Shown: positions 1-10,699, counted from the stretch's first letter. The stretch: 64,000 nucleotides of DNA from Leptospira sp. B5-022 (GCF_000347035.1 NZ_ANIJ01000010.1:117183-181182), one strand, 5' to 3'. The notes: generated by a model not told the origin, from the sequence alone. Program-made: numbers and translations.

Positions 1-600
1 CACTTCCAATCTAAAGAAGAACTTTTAGAAGAGATCGCAGTGCAATTCGCAAAAGAAGGCCACGCCGTGATGCAAGCAGAGATTGGAGATTTGGGATCTG
101 AAGGCACCGGTTTGGAAAAACTCCGCCAAGCGCTCATAGTTGCAAGAAACTGGAAAAAAGGAAAATCAGAAGAGATCCGTTTTCTTCTAGAATCTCTTTT
201 CTCCGCCAGCAATCTTCAATTAAGGGATAAGATAAGACGCAAATCCGTAGACTTAAGTTTTCCGTTATTCGCTTCTTTGATCGTAGAAGGCCAACAGGAC
301 GGTTCTCTCAAAAGCCAATTGAGAGCAGACCACCTGACGTCCATCGTTTTCGACCTAAGCGATGCTTTGGGAGAAAAAGTAGCCTTCTACCTTTTAGGAA
401 AAAGTAAAGATTCGGAAGAGGATATCTACGATCTGATGCTTTCTTATCACAAGACGATAGAAGATCTGCTCGGCTGTCCGGAAGGCGGATTGGATTATTT
501 TAGCAGAGAAGATTGGAGCGAACTCGCTCGACTTTTCAAAGGTGGTGCCGTTTCTACCCCAAGCTTGGAACCGTTACCATTAGTTGCGAACGCAGGTTAA
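1..600 (+). CDS. TetR/AcrR family transcriptional regulator, 3' part
   Basis: The reading frame is open from the first base of the window, so this is the C-terminal part (199 codons) of a gene beginning upstream. The first residues read HFQSKEELLEEIA, the usual continuation after the recognition helix of a TetR helix-turn-helix. The rest is a helical ligand-binding and dimerisation domain. The DNA-binding motif itself lies outside the window, so the family call rests on that junction and on the helical pattern. Ligand and targets cannot be told. The gene ends with TAA, 31 bases before the DUF1801 gene on the same strand. Confidence 0.8.
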   Translation, partial: HFQSKEELLEEIAVQFAKEGHAVMQAEIGDLGSEGTGLEKLRQALIVARNWKKGKSEEIRFLLESLFSASNLQLRDKIRRKSVDLSFPLFASLIVEGQQDGSLKSQLRADHLTSIVFDLSDALGEKVAFYLLGKSKDSEEDIYDLMLSYHKTIEDLLGCPEGGLDYFSREDWSELARLFKGGAVSTPSLEPLPLVANAG

Positions 601-631
601 GTGAAATAGGGTCCTGCCCCTAGGACAAAAT

Positions 632-1012
632 ATGTTACTTTATGCTTTAGTTCCCACACTCCCCAGATTGGATTCTAATTCAAATCCGGACGTGGAGGAC
701 TATTTAGAAAAAACTCCTTCCATGAGGAGTGAAAAATTAAAGGATTTGGTGGATTCGATCCGCGAAGAATTTTCGGATCTAAGAGAAAGTCTGAAATATG
801 GTATGCCTACTTTCGAGAGGAATGGGCGATGGGTCGCATTCTCGAACCATAAAAACCATCTTTCCGTCTATTTCTGCGAAGAATCTTTTGTCAGGGCATT
901 TCGTGCCAAGTTTCCCAAGTCGGAAAACGGTAAGAATTGTGTATTGATCAAGGATAAGGAGAAGTTCCCTTCTTCTTATTTGAAAACCTTGCTAAAAAAG
1001 ACCTTACAATAA
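632..1012 (+). CDS. DUF1801 domain protein (YdhG-like)
   Basis: A small protein of 126 residues. The segment around residues 17-110 fits the DUF1801 fold: a leading helix (DVEDYLEKTP), a helix ending in LRESLKYGMPTFERNGR with the typical YGMP-F motif, then beta strands (WVAFSNHKNHLSVYF) and a lysine-rich tail. Proteins of this family are small, soluble and of unknown biochemical role. The N-terminal 15 residues are hydrophobic and atypical. An internal ATG at 721 would shorten the product by 30 residues but would remove part of the domain, so I keep the first start. No good ribosome binding site decides it. Confidence 0.7.
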   Translation: MLLYALVPTLPRLDSNSNPDVEDYLEKTPSMRSEKLKDLVDSIREEFSDLRESLKYGMPTFERNGRWVAFSNHKNHLSVYFCEESFVRAFRAKFPKSENGKNCVLIKDKEKFPSSYLKTLLKKTLQ

Positions 1013-1067
1013 GGAAAGACCGACGATGTATTATAGAGTCTATCTCAAAAATACTGTTAAATAGCAT

Positions 1068-1166
1068 GGAATGTATTCTTAGCCTGAGAGCGAAGCCAGG
1101 ATGGCAAAGCGACCCGAAGTTCTGCACAGGATGTGCAGGCGAAAGGGAAGGTAGAGAATACATTCC
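1068..1166. repeat. 99-bp element bounded by a perfect 12-bp inverted repeat (MITE-like)
   Basis: The arms GGAATGTATTCT and AGAATACATTCC are exact reverse complements and enclose about 75 bases. Inside is a second perfect hairpin, TGCACA-GGA-TGTGCA. No open reading frame fits the element. The layout is that of a miniature inverted-repeat element or a structured RNA gene. It fills most of the gap between the DUF1801 gene and valS. I see no clear target-site duplication. The rest of the gap up to valS (to 1320) holds nothing else recognisable. Confidence 0.55.
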
Positions 1167-1320
1167 AAGAAATTGTTTTGTACAGATCTTGAGCTAGACG
1201 CTCGTCAGATGTAAGGCCCAGGAATCCATCTTGGCGTTTTATTGAGTATTCCTGCTTTATTACAGGACCAGTACGACTTGACCTCATCCTTCTACGGAAA
1301 ATTCTATCCGAACGAAGGCT

Positions 1321-3969
1321 ATGAAGAAACAAATCAGCGATCGTTACGAACCTACCAGTGTAGAACCGAAATGGATCTCTCTCTGGGAGAAGGAAAAAAG
1401 TTTTGAGCCGAACCTCAAAGCAGACCAATCTTTTACCATCGTTCTTCCTCCCCCTAATGTGACCGGAAGCCTTCATATCGGTCATGCACTCAATCATACG
1501 ATCCAAGATATTCTGATCCGAATTGAGCGTAAAAAAGGAAAATCCGCTCTTTGGGTACCAGGCACCGACCACGCCGGGATCGCTACCCAAGTAGTTGTAG
1601 AGAGAGAACTCGCAAAAGAAGGCAAAAAAAGAACCGACTTCACCAGAGAAGAATTCGAAAAAAAAGTTTGGGATTGGAAGGAACACTCAGGTGGAATGAT
1701 CCAAAACCAGCAAAGACTTTTGGGAGAATCGGTAGATTGGTCCCGCGCCAGATTTACCATGGACGAAGGATTGTCCAAAGCCGTTTTCAAGGTTTTCAAG
1801 ACATTATATGACGAAGGTTTAATATACAGGGGAGAAAGGATCATCAACTGGTGTCCTAAAACTCTGACCGCTATTTCCGATCTGGAAGTGGAATATAGAG
1901 AAGTAAAGGGCAAACTTTATCATCTACGTTATCCTATCGTTGGTCAACCGGGCAAATTCCTGATCGTTGCCACTACAAGACCGGAAACAATGTTCGGAGA
2001 CGTTGCAGTTGCTGCTCATCCCGATGATGAAAGATATAAATCCTTAAAAGGTGCGGAGTTGGAACTCCCACTTACGGATAGAAAAATCCCGCTCTTATTC
2101 GATTCTTTCGTAGATAAAGAATTCGGATCAGGATTGGTTAAGATCACTCCCGCTCACGATCCGAACGACTTTGAAGCAGGACAAAGATTAGGGCTTAAAC
2201 CATTACTAGTGATGAATCCGAATGCGACCCTGAACGAGAACGCAGGAAAATACGCAGGATTAGAAAGATTTGTCGCTCGTAAAAAAGTCATAGATGATTT
2301 GCAAGCTTTGGGTCTCGTAGAAAAGATAGAAGAACATACTCATTCGATCGGTCATAACTCCAGAGGCGGGGAAATTATAGAACCTTACTTATCCACGCAA
2401 TGGTTCTGTAAAATGAAACCTCTTGCCGAACTCGCTATCCAAGCGGTTCAATCCGGAGAAACCGAATTTGTTCCGAAACTCTGGGAAAAAACATTCTTCG
2501 AATGGATGAACAATATTAGAGATTGGTGCATTTCTCGCCAATTATGGTGGGGACATCGTATCCCAGCTTACCATTGCAAAAATTGCAAACATATAGAAGT
2601 TTCCGAAACAAAAGTAAACAACTGTCCTAAATGTAATTCCACGGAAGTGGAACAAGACACGGATGTTTTAGACACTTGGTTCTCTTCTCAGCTTTGGCCA
2701 TTCTCTACTTTAGGTTGGCCTGAAAATACGGAAGATCTCAAAAAATTCTATCCCACTTCGGTCCTCGTAACCGGATTCGATATCATATTCTTCTGGGTTG
2801 CCAGAATGATCATGATGGGTAAAAAATTTACCGGCAAGACCCCTTTTGCGAAAGTGATCATTCACGGATTAGTAAGAGATAAAGAAGGTAAGAAGTTTTC
2901 CAAATCCATAGGGAACGTTATCGATCCTTTGGATATGATGAATAAATACGGAACGGATTCTTTCCGCTTCTTCTTGGCCGCTACTTTACCGGAAGCTAAA
3001 GACGTCCTATTCGACGAAAGCAGGTTGGACGGTTATCGTTCATTCTGTAATAAGATCTGGAACTCCAGTCGTTTTATCCTAATGAATTTGGATGCGGACT
3101 GGAAACTAGAAGATCTAGAATCCAAGTACGGCTCCAAATTGGAACCGATGGATAAATGGATCCTTCACAAATTTAACGAAACTCTTGCGAATTACGAAAA
3201 AGCATATTCCAAATTCCTGTTTTTCGAAATGGCTTCTCAGATCTATGATTTCGTTTGGGGAGATTTCTGCGATTGGTACATCGAGTTGGTAAAGCCTAGA
3301 ATTTACGGAAAGCTGGGCGAAGAATCCAAAGAGATCGCAAAACAAGTACTTGCAAGTATTTTAATTAAGGCGTTAGGACTTCTCCATCCTTTTATGCCTT
3401 TCTTAACAGAGGAAATATACGAAGTTTTCAGCGAAGGAGATTTTTTGATCCAAACTCCTTTCCCGACTTCTTATAATGTTTCCAAAGAAGACGAAGGTGT
3501 TCTGAAAACGATTATTTTACAAGATGTAGTAACTCAGATCCGTGTCCAAAGAGCGGAGAATGGAGTTCCATTAGATAAAAAATGTAAGGTGATCTTGAAA
3601 TCTTCGCAGTCATTGGTCGCTTCTGCAGTAAAAGACTTTGAGTTTTCTATCCTACAACTTGCTCGGTTGGAAAGTATAGAAGTTAACGCAAACTATGCAG
3701 GAGAAAAGACGGACTCCATAGGGGCTTTCCGCTTCGGAGAAGTTATTCTTCCTTTGGCAGGAATGATAGACTTCGAAAAAGAAAGAGCACGTATCGATAA
3801 AGAATTGCAAAAGTTGATCCAAGAAGAGGAAAAACTCGCTTCCAAATTAGGGAATGAGAACTTCATTGCAAAAGCGAATCCGGATGTGATCGAAAAAGAA
3901 AAAGAAAAACTAAAAAACGTCCGTGATAAAAAAGAAGTTCTCCAAAAAGGTTTGGAAAAACTAGGTTAA
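1321..3969 (+). CDS. valS: valine--tRNA ligase
   Basis: Class I aminoacyl-tRNA synthetase that charges tRNA-Val in the cytoplasm. The product has 882 residues, normal for bacterial ValRS. The ATP-binding HIGH signature is at residues 52-55 within [16 protein letters not shown], and the KMSKS-type loop is KFSKS at about 525-529. Between them lies the editing domain ([16 protein letters not shown] and following) and a four-cysteine cluster at 419, 422, 435 and 438 that probably binds zinc. The anticodon-binding domain follows, and the last 65 residues form the lysine/glutamate-rich coiled-coil arm typical of ValRS. It is followed after 31 bases by purD. Confidence 0.98.
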   Translation: MKKQISDRYEPTSVEPKWISLWEKEKSFEPNLKADQSFTIVLPPPNVTGSLHIGHALNHTIQDILIRIERKKGKSALWVPGTDHAGIATQVVVERELAKEGKKRTDFTREEFEKKVWDWKEHSGGMIQNQQRLLGESVDWSRARFTMDEGLSKAVFKVFKTLYDEGLIYRGERIINWCPKTLTAISDLEVEYREVKGKLYHLRYPIVGQPGKFLIVATTRPETMFGDVAVAAHPDDERYKSLKGAELELPLTDRKIPLLFDSFVDKEFGSGLVKITPAHDPNDFEAGQRLGLKPLLVMNPNATLNENAGKYAGLERFVARKKVIDDLQALGLVEKIEEHTHSIGHNSRGGEIIEPYLSTQWFCKMKPLAELAIQAVQSGETEFVPKLWEKTFFEWMNNIRDWCISRQLWWGHRIPAYHCKNCKHIEVSETKVNNCPKCNSTEVEQDTDVLDTWFSSQLWPFSTLGWPENTEDLKKFYPTSVLVTGFDIIFFWVARMIMMGKKFTGKTPFAKVIIHGLVRDKEGKKFSKSIGNVIDPLDMMNKYGTDSFRFFLAATLPEAKDVLFDESRLDGYRSFCNKIWNSSRFILMNLDADWKLEDLESKYGSKLEPMDKWILHKFNETLANYEKAYSKFLFFEMASQIYDFVWGDFCDWYIELVKPRIYGKLGEESKEIAKQVLASILIKALGLLHPFMPFLTEEIYEVFSEGDFLIQTPFPTSYNVSKEDEGVLKTIILQDVVTQIRVQRAENGVPLDKKCKVILKSSQSLVASAVKDFEFSILQLARLESIEVNANYAGEKTDSIGAFRFGEVILPLAGMIDFEKERARIDKELQKLIQEEEKLASKLGNENFIAKANPDVIEKEKEKLKNVRDKKEVLQKGLEKLG

Positions 3970-4000
3970 ACTTTCGAACTTTAATTCGCGGTAAAATATT

Positions 4001-5272
4001 ATGTCTAAGATCCTTTTAATCGGCTCTGGAGGTCGTGAAAGCGCCATCGCTTATAAGCTTCGCCAGTCCCCTAAACTCAGTCAATTGTATGTTTTCCCGG
4101 GAAACGGAGGATTTCCTGATTCCGAGGTTTTAGCTCCGAATTCTTTCGACCTGAAGAACAAAACTTCGGTCCAAAGCTTCATTCAAAAAAATGAATATGA
4201 TTTAGTGGTAGTGGGACCTGAAGATCCGTTAGTGGACGGGATCGGAGACTGGTTGGCGGAGATAGGCGTTCCTGTTTTCGGTCCTTCCGCTTATTGCGCG
4301 CAAATTGAAGGCTCCAAAGAATTTGCAAAATCCTTAATGATAGAAGCCGGAGTGCCGACTGCAAAGTACGCCTCTTTCGAAAATTATGAATCCGCTCTTT
4401 CTTATGTAGAAAAAGAAGGAGCGCCTATCGTAATCAAGGCGGACGGCCTTGCCGCAGGCAAAGGTGTGACTGTTTGTAGCGAACTTTCACAAGCAATACA
4501 AGCGTTAAAAGAGATCTTTTTAGATAATAAATTCGGAAGAAGCGGATCCAAAGTTGTTATAGAAGAGTTCATGGAAGGACAAGAAGCTTCTATTTTTGCG
4601 ATCAGCGACGGCAATACTTACTTCACTCTTCCTGCGGCCCAAGATCACAAAAGAGCGTATGACGGAGATCTTGGACCGAACACGGGCGGAATGGGTGCCT
4701 ATTGCCCTGCCCCTATAGTAACTAAAGAAACATTAGAAAAAGTAAATACACTAATCTTCCAGCCCGTATTCGAGATCTTTCGCAAGAAAGGGAATCCGTA
4801 TAAAGGACTTTTATACGCCGGATTAATGATCGACACCAATGGTAATCCTAGGGTAGTAGAGTTCAATTGTAGATTCGGTGACCCGGAGACACAATGTGTA
4901 TTACCCATGTTGGAAGGCGACTTGTTGGAAATATTCCAAGCATCTGCCAAAGGGGCACTCGGAGAAGTAAAAATCGGTTTGAGACCCGGAGCGTCCACCG
5001 TAGTCGTTTTAGCCGCGGAAGGTTACCCCGATTCTTATGAAAAGAATATTCCTTTAAATTTGCCGGAAACGAATAGTAAAGATCTAGTCGTTTTTCATGC
5101 GGGCACTTCAAAAAAGGATGGAAACTTAATATCGACAGGTGGAAGAATTCTAGGAATCTCTTCCTACGGTAAGGATTTAAAAGAATCGGTGGATAAGGTT
5201 TATTCTTATCTCAACGGTTTCAAAATTTCCAAAACCTTTTTCCGTAAGGACATCGCGAGTAAAGCTCTTTAA
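4001..5272 (+). CDS. purD: phosphoribosylamine--glycine ligase (GARS)
   Basis: Second step of purine synthesis: ATP-dependent joining of glycine to 5-phosphoribosylamine. The 423-residue product starts with the N-domain nucleotide-like motif [10 protein letters not shown], followed by [13 protein letters not shown]. The ATP-grasp domain shows [13 protein letters not shown] at about residue 145, [20 protein letters not shown], and the metal-binding [14 protein letters not shown]. All three are hallmarks of PurD. The start ATG follows valS closely and the next gene begins 2 bases after the stop, so the three are probably cotranscribed. Confidence 0.98.
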   Translation: MSKILLIGSGGRESAIAYKLRQSPKLSQLYVFPGNGGFPDSEVLAPNSFDLKNKTSVQSFIQKNEYDLVVVGPEDPLVDGIGDWLAEIGVPVFGPSAYCAQIEGSKEFAKSLMIEAGVPTAKYASFENYESALSYVEKEGAPIVIKADGLAAGKGVTVCSELSQAIQALKEIFLDNKFGRSGSKVVIEEFMEGQEASIFAISDGNTYFTLPAAQDHKRAYDGDLGPNTGGMGAYCPAPIVTKETLEKVNTLIFQPVFEIFRKKGNPYKGLLYAGLMIDTNGNPRVVEFNCRFGDPETQCVLPMLEGDLLEIFQASAKGALGEVKIGLRPGASTVVVLAAEGYPDSYEKNIPLNLPETNSKDLVVFHAGTSKKDGNLISTGGRILGISSYGKDLKESVDKVYSYLNGFKISKTFFRKDIASKAL

Positions 5273-5274
5273 TT

Positions 5275-6120
5275 ATGCCCTTTCTAGTTTCCGGAAATAT
5301 CGATTTAGTCGAAAGGTCCAACCTTCGCAAATTAGAAAAACATTTAGGGATCATTTTATCCCCTCACCAATATCCGTTAGAGCAGTACAATCTAATTCGA
5401 GCTTCTCTAAAACAAAAATTGGATTCGGATACATTGATCCGTTCTATGACCCGCCGAGAACTATTATCTTTTATTTATATACTCACTCAATTCGGGGATG
5501 TGGTCCAAAAGGAAACTCCCGACGAATATCTGGACGTAGAGAATGTCCCGATAGTGATAGAATGGCAGACCGGTCATTATATGATCCCGTACGAGGTTTT
5601 GGATTTTCTGGCACAATCCAGAGTGTTCCGAAATCAAAACTATCTTTTCGCTTTAATACCTGCGCTTCCCAGCAAAGAAAAGAAAGCATGGTTAGAATGG
5701 ATCGGTGCAGGTTACGGCAGGACCTTTCCTAGAGAGATCAATCACGAACTATATTTTCAATGCAGACATCTACAGAAACCTTTCCAAGGCAAAAGTTTAG
5801 TCCAAGAGGAATCCATCCGATTGGACCAACTCTGGGCTCCGGGTAAAAACGAGACCGTGGATTGGTTCTATAAGGGGATCATGCCCTTTTATTCCTCCAT
5901 GAAGGAACTCCAACGTTCCGAAAGAGATCCATTCCTCCTCCATGTTTTAGACCTGATCCGTTCCGGAAAACTTGTCCTAAAACGACTTCCGGAAGAATTT
6001 GGCAGAAAGGAAGAATACCAATTAGTCTCCACTGTGGAAGGAAACACTCCCCAACTTAGAGACACGGTATTTAGCTGGGAAGAAGCCAGAGAAGAAAAAG
6101 AAGATTTCCTCTTCCGATAA
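5275..6120 (+). CDS. conserved hypothetical protein downstream of purD
   Basis: A 281-residue soluble protein without a signal peptide or membrane segment. I do not recognise a domain. It is rich in charged residues and aromatic clusters ([34 protein letters not shown]). The start codon lies 2 bases after the purD stop, so translation is probably coupled to purD. The position alone does not show a role in purine synthesis. Codon use resembles the flanking housekeeping genes, so there is no sign of recent transfer. Confidence 0.75.
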   Translation: MPFLVSGNIDLVERSNLRKLEKHLGIILSPHQYPLEQYNLIRASLKQKLDSDTLIRSMTRRELLSFIYILTQFGDVVQKETPDEYLDVENVPIVIEWQTGHYMIPYEVLDFLAQSRVFRNQNYLFALIPALPSKEKKAWLEWIGAGYGRTFPREINHELYFQCRHLQKPFQGKSLVQEESIRLDQLWAPGKNETVDWFYKGIMPFYSSMKELQRSERDPFLLHVLDLIRSGKLVLKRLPEEFGRKEEYQLVSTVEGNTPQLRDTVFSWEEAREEKEDFLFR

Positions 6121-6202
6121 GTGTTCTCTCCTTTAGAGGACGATCTTGGGCCGCATCCGGTGTTGCAAATTAGATTAATATTATATATTTTATTGGACCG
6201 AA

Positions 6203-7306
6203 ATGGAAGTTAAGAACGCCAAGGAATTGAAGCGCCTCTCTAAAGAACTTCAAGAGAATTTTTTAAATCGCTGGAAACTCCTGAACCTGGACAAAGACCA
6301 GGACCAACTTAAATCTTTTAACGATCGTATCGCGGAGCCTAGTTTTTGGGACAATCCTGATCAGGCAAAATCGATCAGTCAAAGAAAAACGGAATTAGAA
6401 AGAAAATTAGATCCTTGGGTCAATATCCGCAGAGATATATTAGATTTTCCTGATTTAGTAGAACTCACATTCGATGAAAAGGGAGAGGAAGGGGTAGACG
6501 AACTCAGTTCCGAATACCAAAGGTTAAAGACTGAATTCGAACGGTTGGAACTTCTAGGTGCGCTAAACGAACCGGAAGATATGAAACCTGCATTCTTAAA
6601 TATCCATCCCGGCGCCGGCGGAACGGAAAGCCAGGACTGGGCAGAGATGCTTTTCAGAATGTATCTGAAATACTTCGATAAAAAAGGATACCAATACAGC
6701 GTTGTGGACTTCCAAGAAGGAGACGGCGCTGGGATCAAGAACGCCACCATACACGTGATAGGCGATTTTGCTTACGGATTTATGAAATGTGAGAATGGAG
6801 TGCATCGTTTGGTGAGGATCTCTCCTTTTGATGCGAACAAACGTAGACATACTTCCTTCGTATCGGTTCACGTGAGTCCCGAATTGGACGATGATATAGA
6901 TATCAAGATAGAAGACAAAGATATCCGAGTGGATGTGTATCGTTCTTCCGGAGCAGGCGGGCAACACGTTAACACTACAGATTCCGCGGTCCGTATCACA
7001 CATATTCCAAGCGGTATAGTGGTCGCCTGCCAGAACGAAAGGTCCCAGATCAAAAACAGGGACACTGCTTTTAAAATGTTAAAAGCAAGACTTTACGAAC
7101 TGGAACAAGAAAGGTTAAAAGACGATCTGGAAAAAAAGTCGGGAGAAAAAAAGGACATTGCTTGGGGAAGCCAGATCCGTTCTTATGTATTCCATCCTTA
7201 TAATATGGTGAAAGACCATCGTACGGATCACGAAACTGGGAACGTACAAGCGGTTATGGACGGGGATATAGAACCGTTTATCATGGCTTATTTAAAAACT
7301 CTCTAA
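6203..7306 (+). CDS. prfB: peptide chain release factor 2
   Basis: Recognises UGA and UAA stop codons and releases the finished peptide. The product is 367 residues. The RF2 discriminator SPF appears at about 206-208 ([15 protein letters not shown]), and the catalytic GGQ loop at about 250 ([20 protein letters not shown]). The N-terminal domain is present in the same uninterrupted frame, so the autoregulatory +1 frameshift near codon 25 found in many prfB genes is absent. The 3' end overlaps the end of the convergent TetR gene by 4 bases. Confidence 0.97.
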   Translation: MEVKNAKELKRLSKELQENFLNRWKLLNLDKDQDQLKSFNDRIAEPSFWDNPDQAKSISQRKTELERKLDPWVNIRRDILDFPDLVELTFDEKGEEGVDELSSEYQRLKTEFERLELLGALNEPEDMKPAFLNIHPGAGGTESQDWAEMLFRMYLKYFDKKGYQYSVVDFQEGDGAGIKNATIHVIGDFAYGFMKCENGVHRLVRISPFDANKRRHTSFVSVHVSPELDDDIDIKIEDKDIRVDVYRSSGAGGQHVNTTDSAVRITHIPSGIVVACQNERSQIKNRDTAFKMLKARLYELEQERLKDDLEKKSGEKKDIAWGSQIRSYVFHPYNMVKDHRTDHETGNVQAVMDGDIEPFIMAYLKTL

Positions 7307-7866
7307 TGTTTTTCTTGCACTCCTTCCAAGAAGATGGTAACGATCGCATCGAATGCCATCGTATTCGAATAAGGACTTTGGAATAAGTACGTCGGATTTA
7401 ATATTCCATCGACGGCAGCTAACAGAATATCGATCGTCAGTTCCGGTGTGACATCTTTTCGGATCTGACCCGCGTTTTGTCCTTCCCGGAGAAGGTCTGA
7501 TAAACTCAAAATCCTTTGTTTCCTAAACTCTCTCATAGTAACGAATAGGTCCGGACGCACCATCTCGATGTCCTTGGCAAATGTTTTGGACATTTTAGAT
7601 CCAAGATCCGAAATGAAAAATAAGATCTCTTTTAGACGATCGATCGGGTCCTTAGTTTTGTCCTGCAAGACCTTATCAAACTTTGATTGGACCTTAGATC
7701 TCATCAGTTCAAAAACGGAATCGATGAGTTTGTCCTTGGTATCATAATATTTATATAATGTTCTTTTACTGATACCGATATGTTTTGCGATCTGGTCCGT
7801 ATTCGTCTTTGCAAAACCGGAGGATAAAAAAAGAAGAAAGGTCCTTTCCAGAATTCTTTCTATCAT
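7303..7866 (-). CDS. TetR/AcrR family regulator, last gene of the ABC efflux operon
   Basis: A 187-residue repressor-type protein. The N-terminal helix-turn-helix reads [27 protein letters not shown] at about residues 24-51, a textbook TetR motif. The remainder is the helical effector domain. Its ATG overlaps the stop of the ATPase gene by 4 bases, so it is translationally coupled as the fourth cistron. I infer that it represses its own operon; the inverted repeats upstream of the adaptor gene are the likely operator. The effector is unknown. Confidence 0.88.
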   Translation of the reverse strand: MIERILERTFLLFLSSGFAKTNTDQIAKHIGISKRTLYKYYDTKDKLIDSVFELMRSKVQSKFDKVLQDKTKDPIDRLKEILFFISDLGSKMSKTFAKDIEMVRPDLFVTMREFRKQRILSLSDLLREGQNAGQIRKDVTPELTIDILLAAVDGILNPTYLFQSPYSNTMAFDAIVTIFLEGVQEKH

Positions 7867-8537
7867 TTCTCCCCCTTTCCGTTGGAGATCAGACCGTCCA
7901 CAAGTTTGATCTGCCTTTTTGCAGATTTTGCAAAATCAACATCATGAGTGACCATAATCACCGTGGTTCCCTCCGTTTTGTTAATATCCTTAAAGATATC
8001 CATAACGATTTTCGCGTTCGCGGAATCCAAGGCCCCGGTAGGTTCGTCTGCAAAAAGATATCGAGGCTTCATTACCAAAGCTCTGGCAATTGAAACCCTT
8101 TGCATCTGCCCGCCGGAAAGTTTGGAAGGGATATGATCCAACTTGTCTCCCAGATCGAATCGTTTTAAAAGTCGGATCGCATCTTCTTTTTTTTCATTAA
8201 GTTTACCCGCTTTTAAAGCAGGCATCAAGACATTCTCCAAAGCGGTAAACTCGGGAAGAAGATAATGAAATTGGAATACGAATCCCATGTGAAGATTTCG
8301 AAAAGAATGTAGATCCGTTTGGGACAAGGAACTGATCTTCCTTCCATCTATACTGATAATACCTTGAGAAGGGTCGTCCAAACTGCTAATCAAATACAAA
8401 AGTGTACTTTTGCCAGAGCCGGATTTTCCTGTTAAAGAAACAAACTCACCTTCTTGGATCCCAAAGCTGATCCCTTTAATCACATCAATAGGAGGTTTTC
8501 CAAAACTCTTTTTAACGTTTTCTAATATGATCCCCAT
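7863..8537 (-). CDS. ABC transporter ATP-binding protein, MacB/LolD type
   Basis: Cytoplasmic ATPase subunit of 224 residues. Walker A is GKSGSGKST at 37-45, the signature is LSGGQMQRVSIARAL from 140, Walker B is LFADEPTGALDS at about 161-172, and the H-loop is VTHD near 197. Sequence and size fit the LolD/MacB/FtsE group that works with FtsX-like permeases. Its start overlaps the last base of the permease gene, and its end overlaps the TetR start, so the genes form one tight operon. The substrate cannot be deduced; lipoprotein release and export of small toxic compounds are both possible. Confidence 0.93.
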   Translation of the reverse strand: MGIILENVKKSFGKPPIDVIKGISFGIQEGEFVSLTGKSGSGKSTLLYLISSLDDPSQGIISIDGRKISSLSQTDLHSFRNLHMGFVFQFHYLLPEFTALENVLMPALKAGKLNEKKEDAIRLLKRFDLGDKLDHIPSKLSGGQMQRVSIARALVMKPRYLFADEPTGALDSANAKIVMDIFKDINKTEGTTVIMVTHDVDFAKSAKRQIKLVDGLISNGKGEK

Positions 8538-9784
8538 TATTCGCCCCGAATGATCTCTATAGGAGAAAGTTTACTCGCAGACCGAGCCGGAAAAATGCTC
8601 GCGATCAAAGTTGCAATGAAGGCGAGCAAGAAGGCTTGGAAATAAATAGAAGGCGCAAAGGATACCATCATCATACCGGATTTGGTTTGCATGAGAGGAT
8701 TGGAAAAAGACACATGCTCCAACCTTCTGCAGATCAGATTTCCTAAAACCATTCCTAAAACTCCACCGGCCACTCCCAGGATCAAACCCTGGATCAGGAA
8801 TATTTTTAAGATATCCCCGGCCTCGTACCCAATAGATCTAAGGATTGCAATCTCTCTTCTTTTTTGACCGATCACTATGTTCAGAATATTATAAATTCCG
8901 AATCCTGCCACAAGAAGAATGGTCCCAACCAAAGCATAGCGAATCGCATCCTGCATTTTAAAAAGGGAAATAAATGTGGCGTTTACATCTTCCCAGCTCT
9001 GCACTTTTACGTCTCCGGACTCTGCCCATGCTCTAGCCTTTGGAGTCGCCTTGGAAACTTCCTTAAGACGAACCGTTATATCGCTAATACGGTTGGGAGT
9101 TTGGTTTAAACTTTGGACATCTCCCAAATTTGCGAATGCGGTACTATCATCGACCGCCTTATTTCCCATTTGGAAAGAAGCGGCAATTTTAAAAGGGATT
9201 GGTTCCGATTTTCCAGTGCTGATATAAACAGTATCCGAGATTCTGGCTCCGAGTAACAATCTCAATCCTTCACCTATCACTAATTTGTTACCGCTTTCTT
9301 TAATCTCCAAAAAATCACCTTGGATAATATTCTCTTTGATCCTAGCGACTTTAGCCTGGGCTTCGGGTTTTACACCGATGATCCTTCCTGCTTCTGCAAT
9401 CTTACCTCTTCTATATATTACTTTTATCTGAAGTTGAGGAGAACTCGCTTCCACATCCGGGTCGGAGGCGACTTTTTTCTGCCATCCAGCTTGGTTCTCG
9501 ATCTGTTCCGTGTCCCTTCTCCCGGAAGGTGGAACGGACCAAAAAGGTATTTCCGTAGAACGGAAAAGTACCTGATCCAGATCCTTCTCTCCGATAATTT
9601 TTACCTGTGAAGAGATCCTAATATGAGCGTCGTTATTCACAAGTTGATCTATCAGATATTCTCTTAGGCCTAACATGATCCCTGAGATAACTATATAAGC
9701 GGTCGCTCCTAAGATTATCCCAAGTAAGGTAAGAATGGTTTGTTTTTTCCGAGCAGACATCTGCCTAAGAGCGATAAACAACAT
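8537..9784 (-). CDS. ABC transporter permease, FtsX/MacB family
   Basis: A 415-residue inner-membrane protein with the MacB/LolC layout. It has one N-terminal transmembrane helix (about 17-40, TILTLLGIILGATAYIVISG), a large periplasmic domain of about 230 residues, then three C-terminal helices including VGTILLVAGFGIYNILNIVIG, QGLILGVAGGVLGMVLGNLI and AFLLAFIATLIASIFPA. The FtsX-type cytoplasmic motif QKRREIAILRSIGYEAGDI lies between the second and third helices. It directly follows the adaptor gene with no gap, which supports a tripartite adaptor-permease-ATPase machine. Confidence 0.92.
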   Translation of the reverse strand: MLFIALRQMSARKKQTILTLLGIILGATAYIVISGIMLGLREYLIDQLVNNDAHIRISSQVKIIGEKDLDQVLFRSTEIPFWSVPPSGRRDTEQIENQAGWQKKVASDPDVEASSPQLQIKVIYRRGKIAEAGRIIGVKPEAQAKVARIKENIIQGDFLEIKESGNKLVIGEGLRLLLGARISDTVYISTGKSEPIPFKIAASFQMGNKAVDDSTAFANLGDVQSLNQTPNRISDITVRLKEVSKATPKARAWAESGDVKVQSWEDVNATFISLFKMQDAIRYALVGTILLVAGFGIYNILNIVIGQKRREIAILRSIGYEAGDILKIFLIQGLILGVAGGVLGMVLGNLICRRLEHVSFSNPLMQTKSGMMMVSFAPSIYFQAFLLAFIATLIASIFPARSASKLSPIEIIRGE

Positions 9785-10603
9785 TCATTTATCCTCCTGG
9801 ACAAGCACCTTATCTCCTAAACTTACATCTCCGGAAACAAGTTCAGCGTATTCCCCGTTCATGAGGCCCGTTACGACCTCTTCAACACGAACTTTACCGT
9901 TTTCTAATATTTTAATTTTACCGGATTTGATCCCTTTGATCGGAAGCAATATTACGTTTTGCTTACTCGAAGTTTCTATCGCAATATCCGCAGTCATACC
10001 GGGAAGGATCTCAGGCGGGATCCCGCTCGGAATGATATGCACTTGGAACTGTCCATCTGCAGGATAGACCGATTTTACTTCTCCCTCGAATTGTTTATCA
10101 CCTAATGCTTCGAAACGGATACGGACGCGCTGACCTTTTTTGACCTTCACGGCCCCCTTCTCTTCCAAAGAGACGGCCAGATATCTTTTTTTTAGATCCA
10201 TCACTGTGACGACCGGCGTTTGAGGGACCACGGTTTCCTTCGTCTCGTAAGCAACATTAGTCACCACTCCTGCAAAAGGTGATCTCATCGTCCCAAAACT
10301 GTCGAACTCGACAAGAGGAGTTCCTTCTTGGACCTGATCTCCTTCTTCCACAAAAATTTTTCGAATGGCAGAAGGTATCGCGATCCTAAGATGATACACC
10401 TCCGAAGAGCTGACGGTTGCAAGACCATATACGGATTCTATAATGGAGCCTTGGATGATCTCCGAAGTGTCCTTGTAGGAATTCCTAGTGCGCCAAATAA
10501 GAAGAATGAAAAGTAAGATTATAAGAAGAAAGCCCAAAACTAAAAGTTTAGGTCTTTCCTTGAACGGAAGGATCCAACGATCAAATGGAAGAGAAATTTT
10601 CAT
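9785..10603 (-). CDS. periplasmic adaptor (HlyD/MacA-like) of ABC efflux system
   Basis: A 272-residue membrane-anchored adaptor. After a cytoplasmic stretch there is one transmembrane helix (LLVLGFLLIILLFILLIW, about 20-37). A biotinyl-lipoyl-like domain is split over VYHLRIAIPSAIRKIFVEEGDQVQEGTPLVEFD and TMRSPFAGVVTNVAYETKETV, followed by beta-barrel and membrane-proximal segments. The coiled-coil hairpin usual in MacA is nearly absent, so this is a short adaptor. It is the first gene of the operon. A small hairpin (GTCCTA/TAGGAC) sits just upstream, next to the ribosome binding site. Confidence 0.88.
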   Translation of the reverse strand: MKISLPFDRWILPFKERPKLLVLGFLLIILLFILLIWRTRNSYKDTSEIIQGSIIESVYGLATVSSSEVYHLRIAIPSAIRKIFVEEGDQVQEGTPLVEFDSFGTMRSPFAGVVTNVAYETKETVVPQTPVVTVMDLKKRYLAVSLEEKGAVKVKKGQRVRIRFEALGDKQFEGEVKSVYPADGQFQVHIIPSGIPPEILPGMTADIAIETSSKQNVILLPIKGIKSGKIKILENGKVRVEEVVTGLMNGEYAELVSGDVSLGDKVLVQEDK

Positions 10604-10645
10604 AACTTTGTCCTATTACCAGTAGGACGAAGCTTTTTCAAAAAA

Positions 10646-10699
10646 GTAAACTATTTTATTGCATTATAGTTTACACATTAATATGCCTTTATGGCATAT
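10646..10699. promoter_or_regulatory. two inverted repeats, candidate TetR operator of the efflux operon
   Basis: The first dyad has perfect 9-bp arms, GTAAACTAT and ATAGTTTAC, separated by 11 bases (29 bp in all, ending at 10674). The second is ATATGCC-TTTAT-GGCATAT (from 10681). Both lie in the divergent gap between the adaptor gene and the DoxX-like gene, 43 to 96 bases upstream of the adaptor start. Size and symmetry suit a TetR-family dimer. That the operon-encoded TetR binds here is an inference. Confidence 0.55.

Noticed and set aside
1057..1686. Long minus-strand frame over the 5' end of valS
   Set aside because: It runs antisense to the conserved N-terminus of ValRS and across the inverted-repeat element, and shows no domain.
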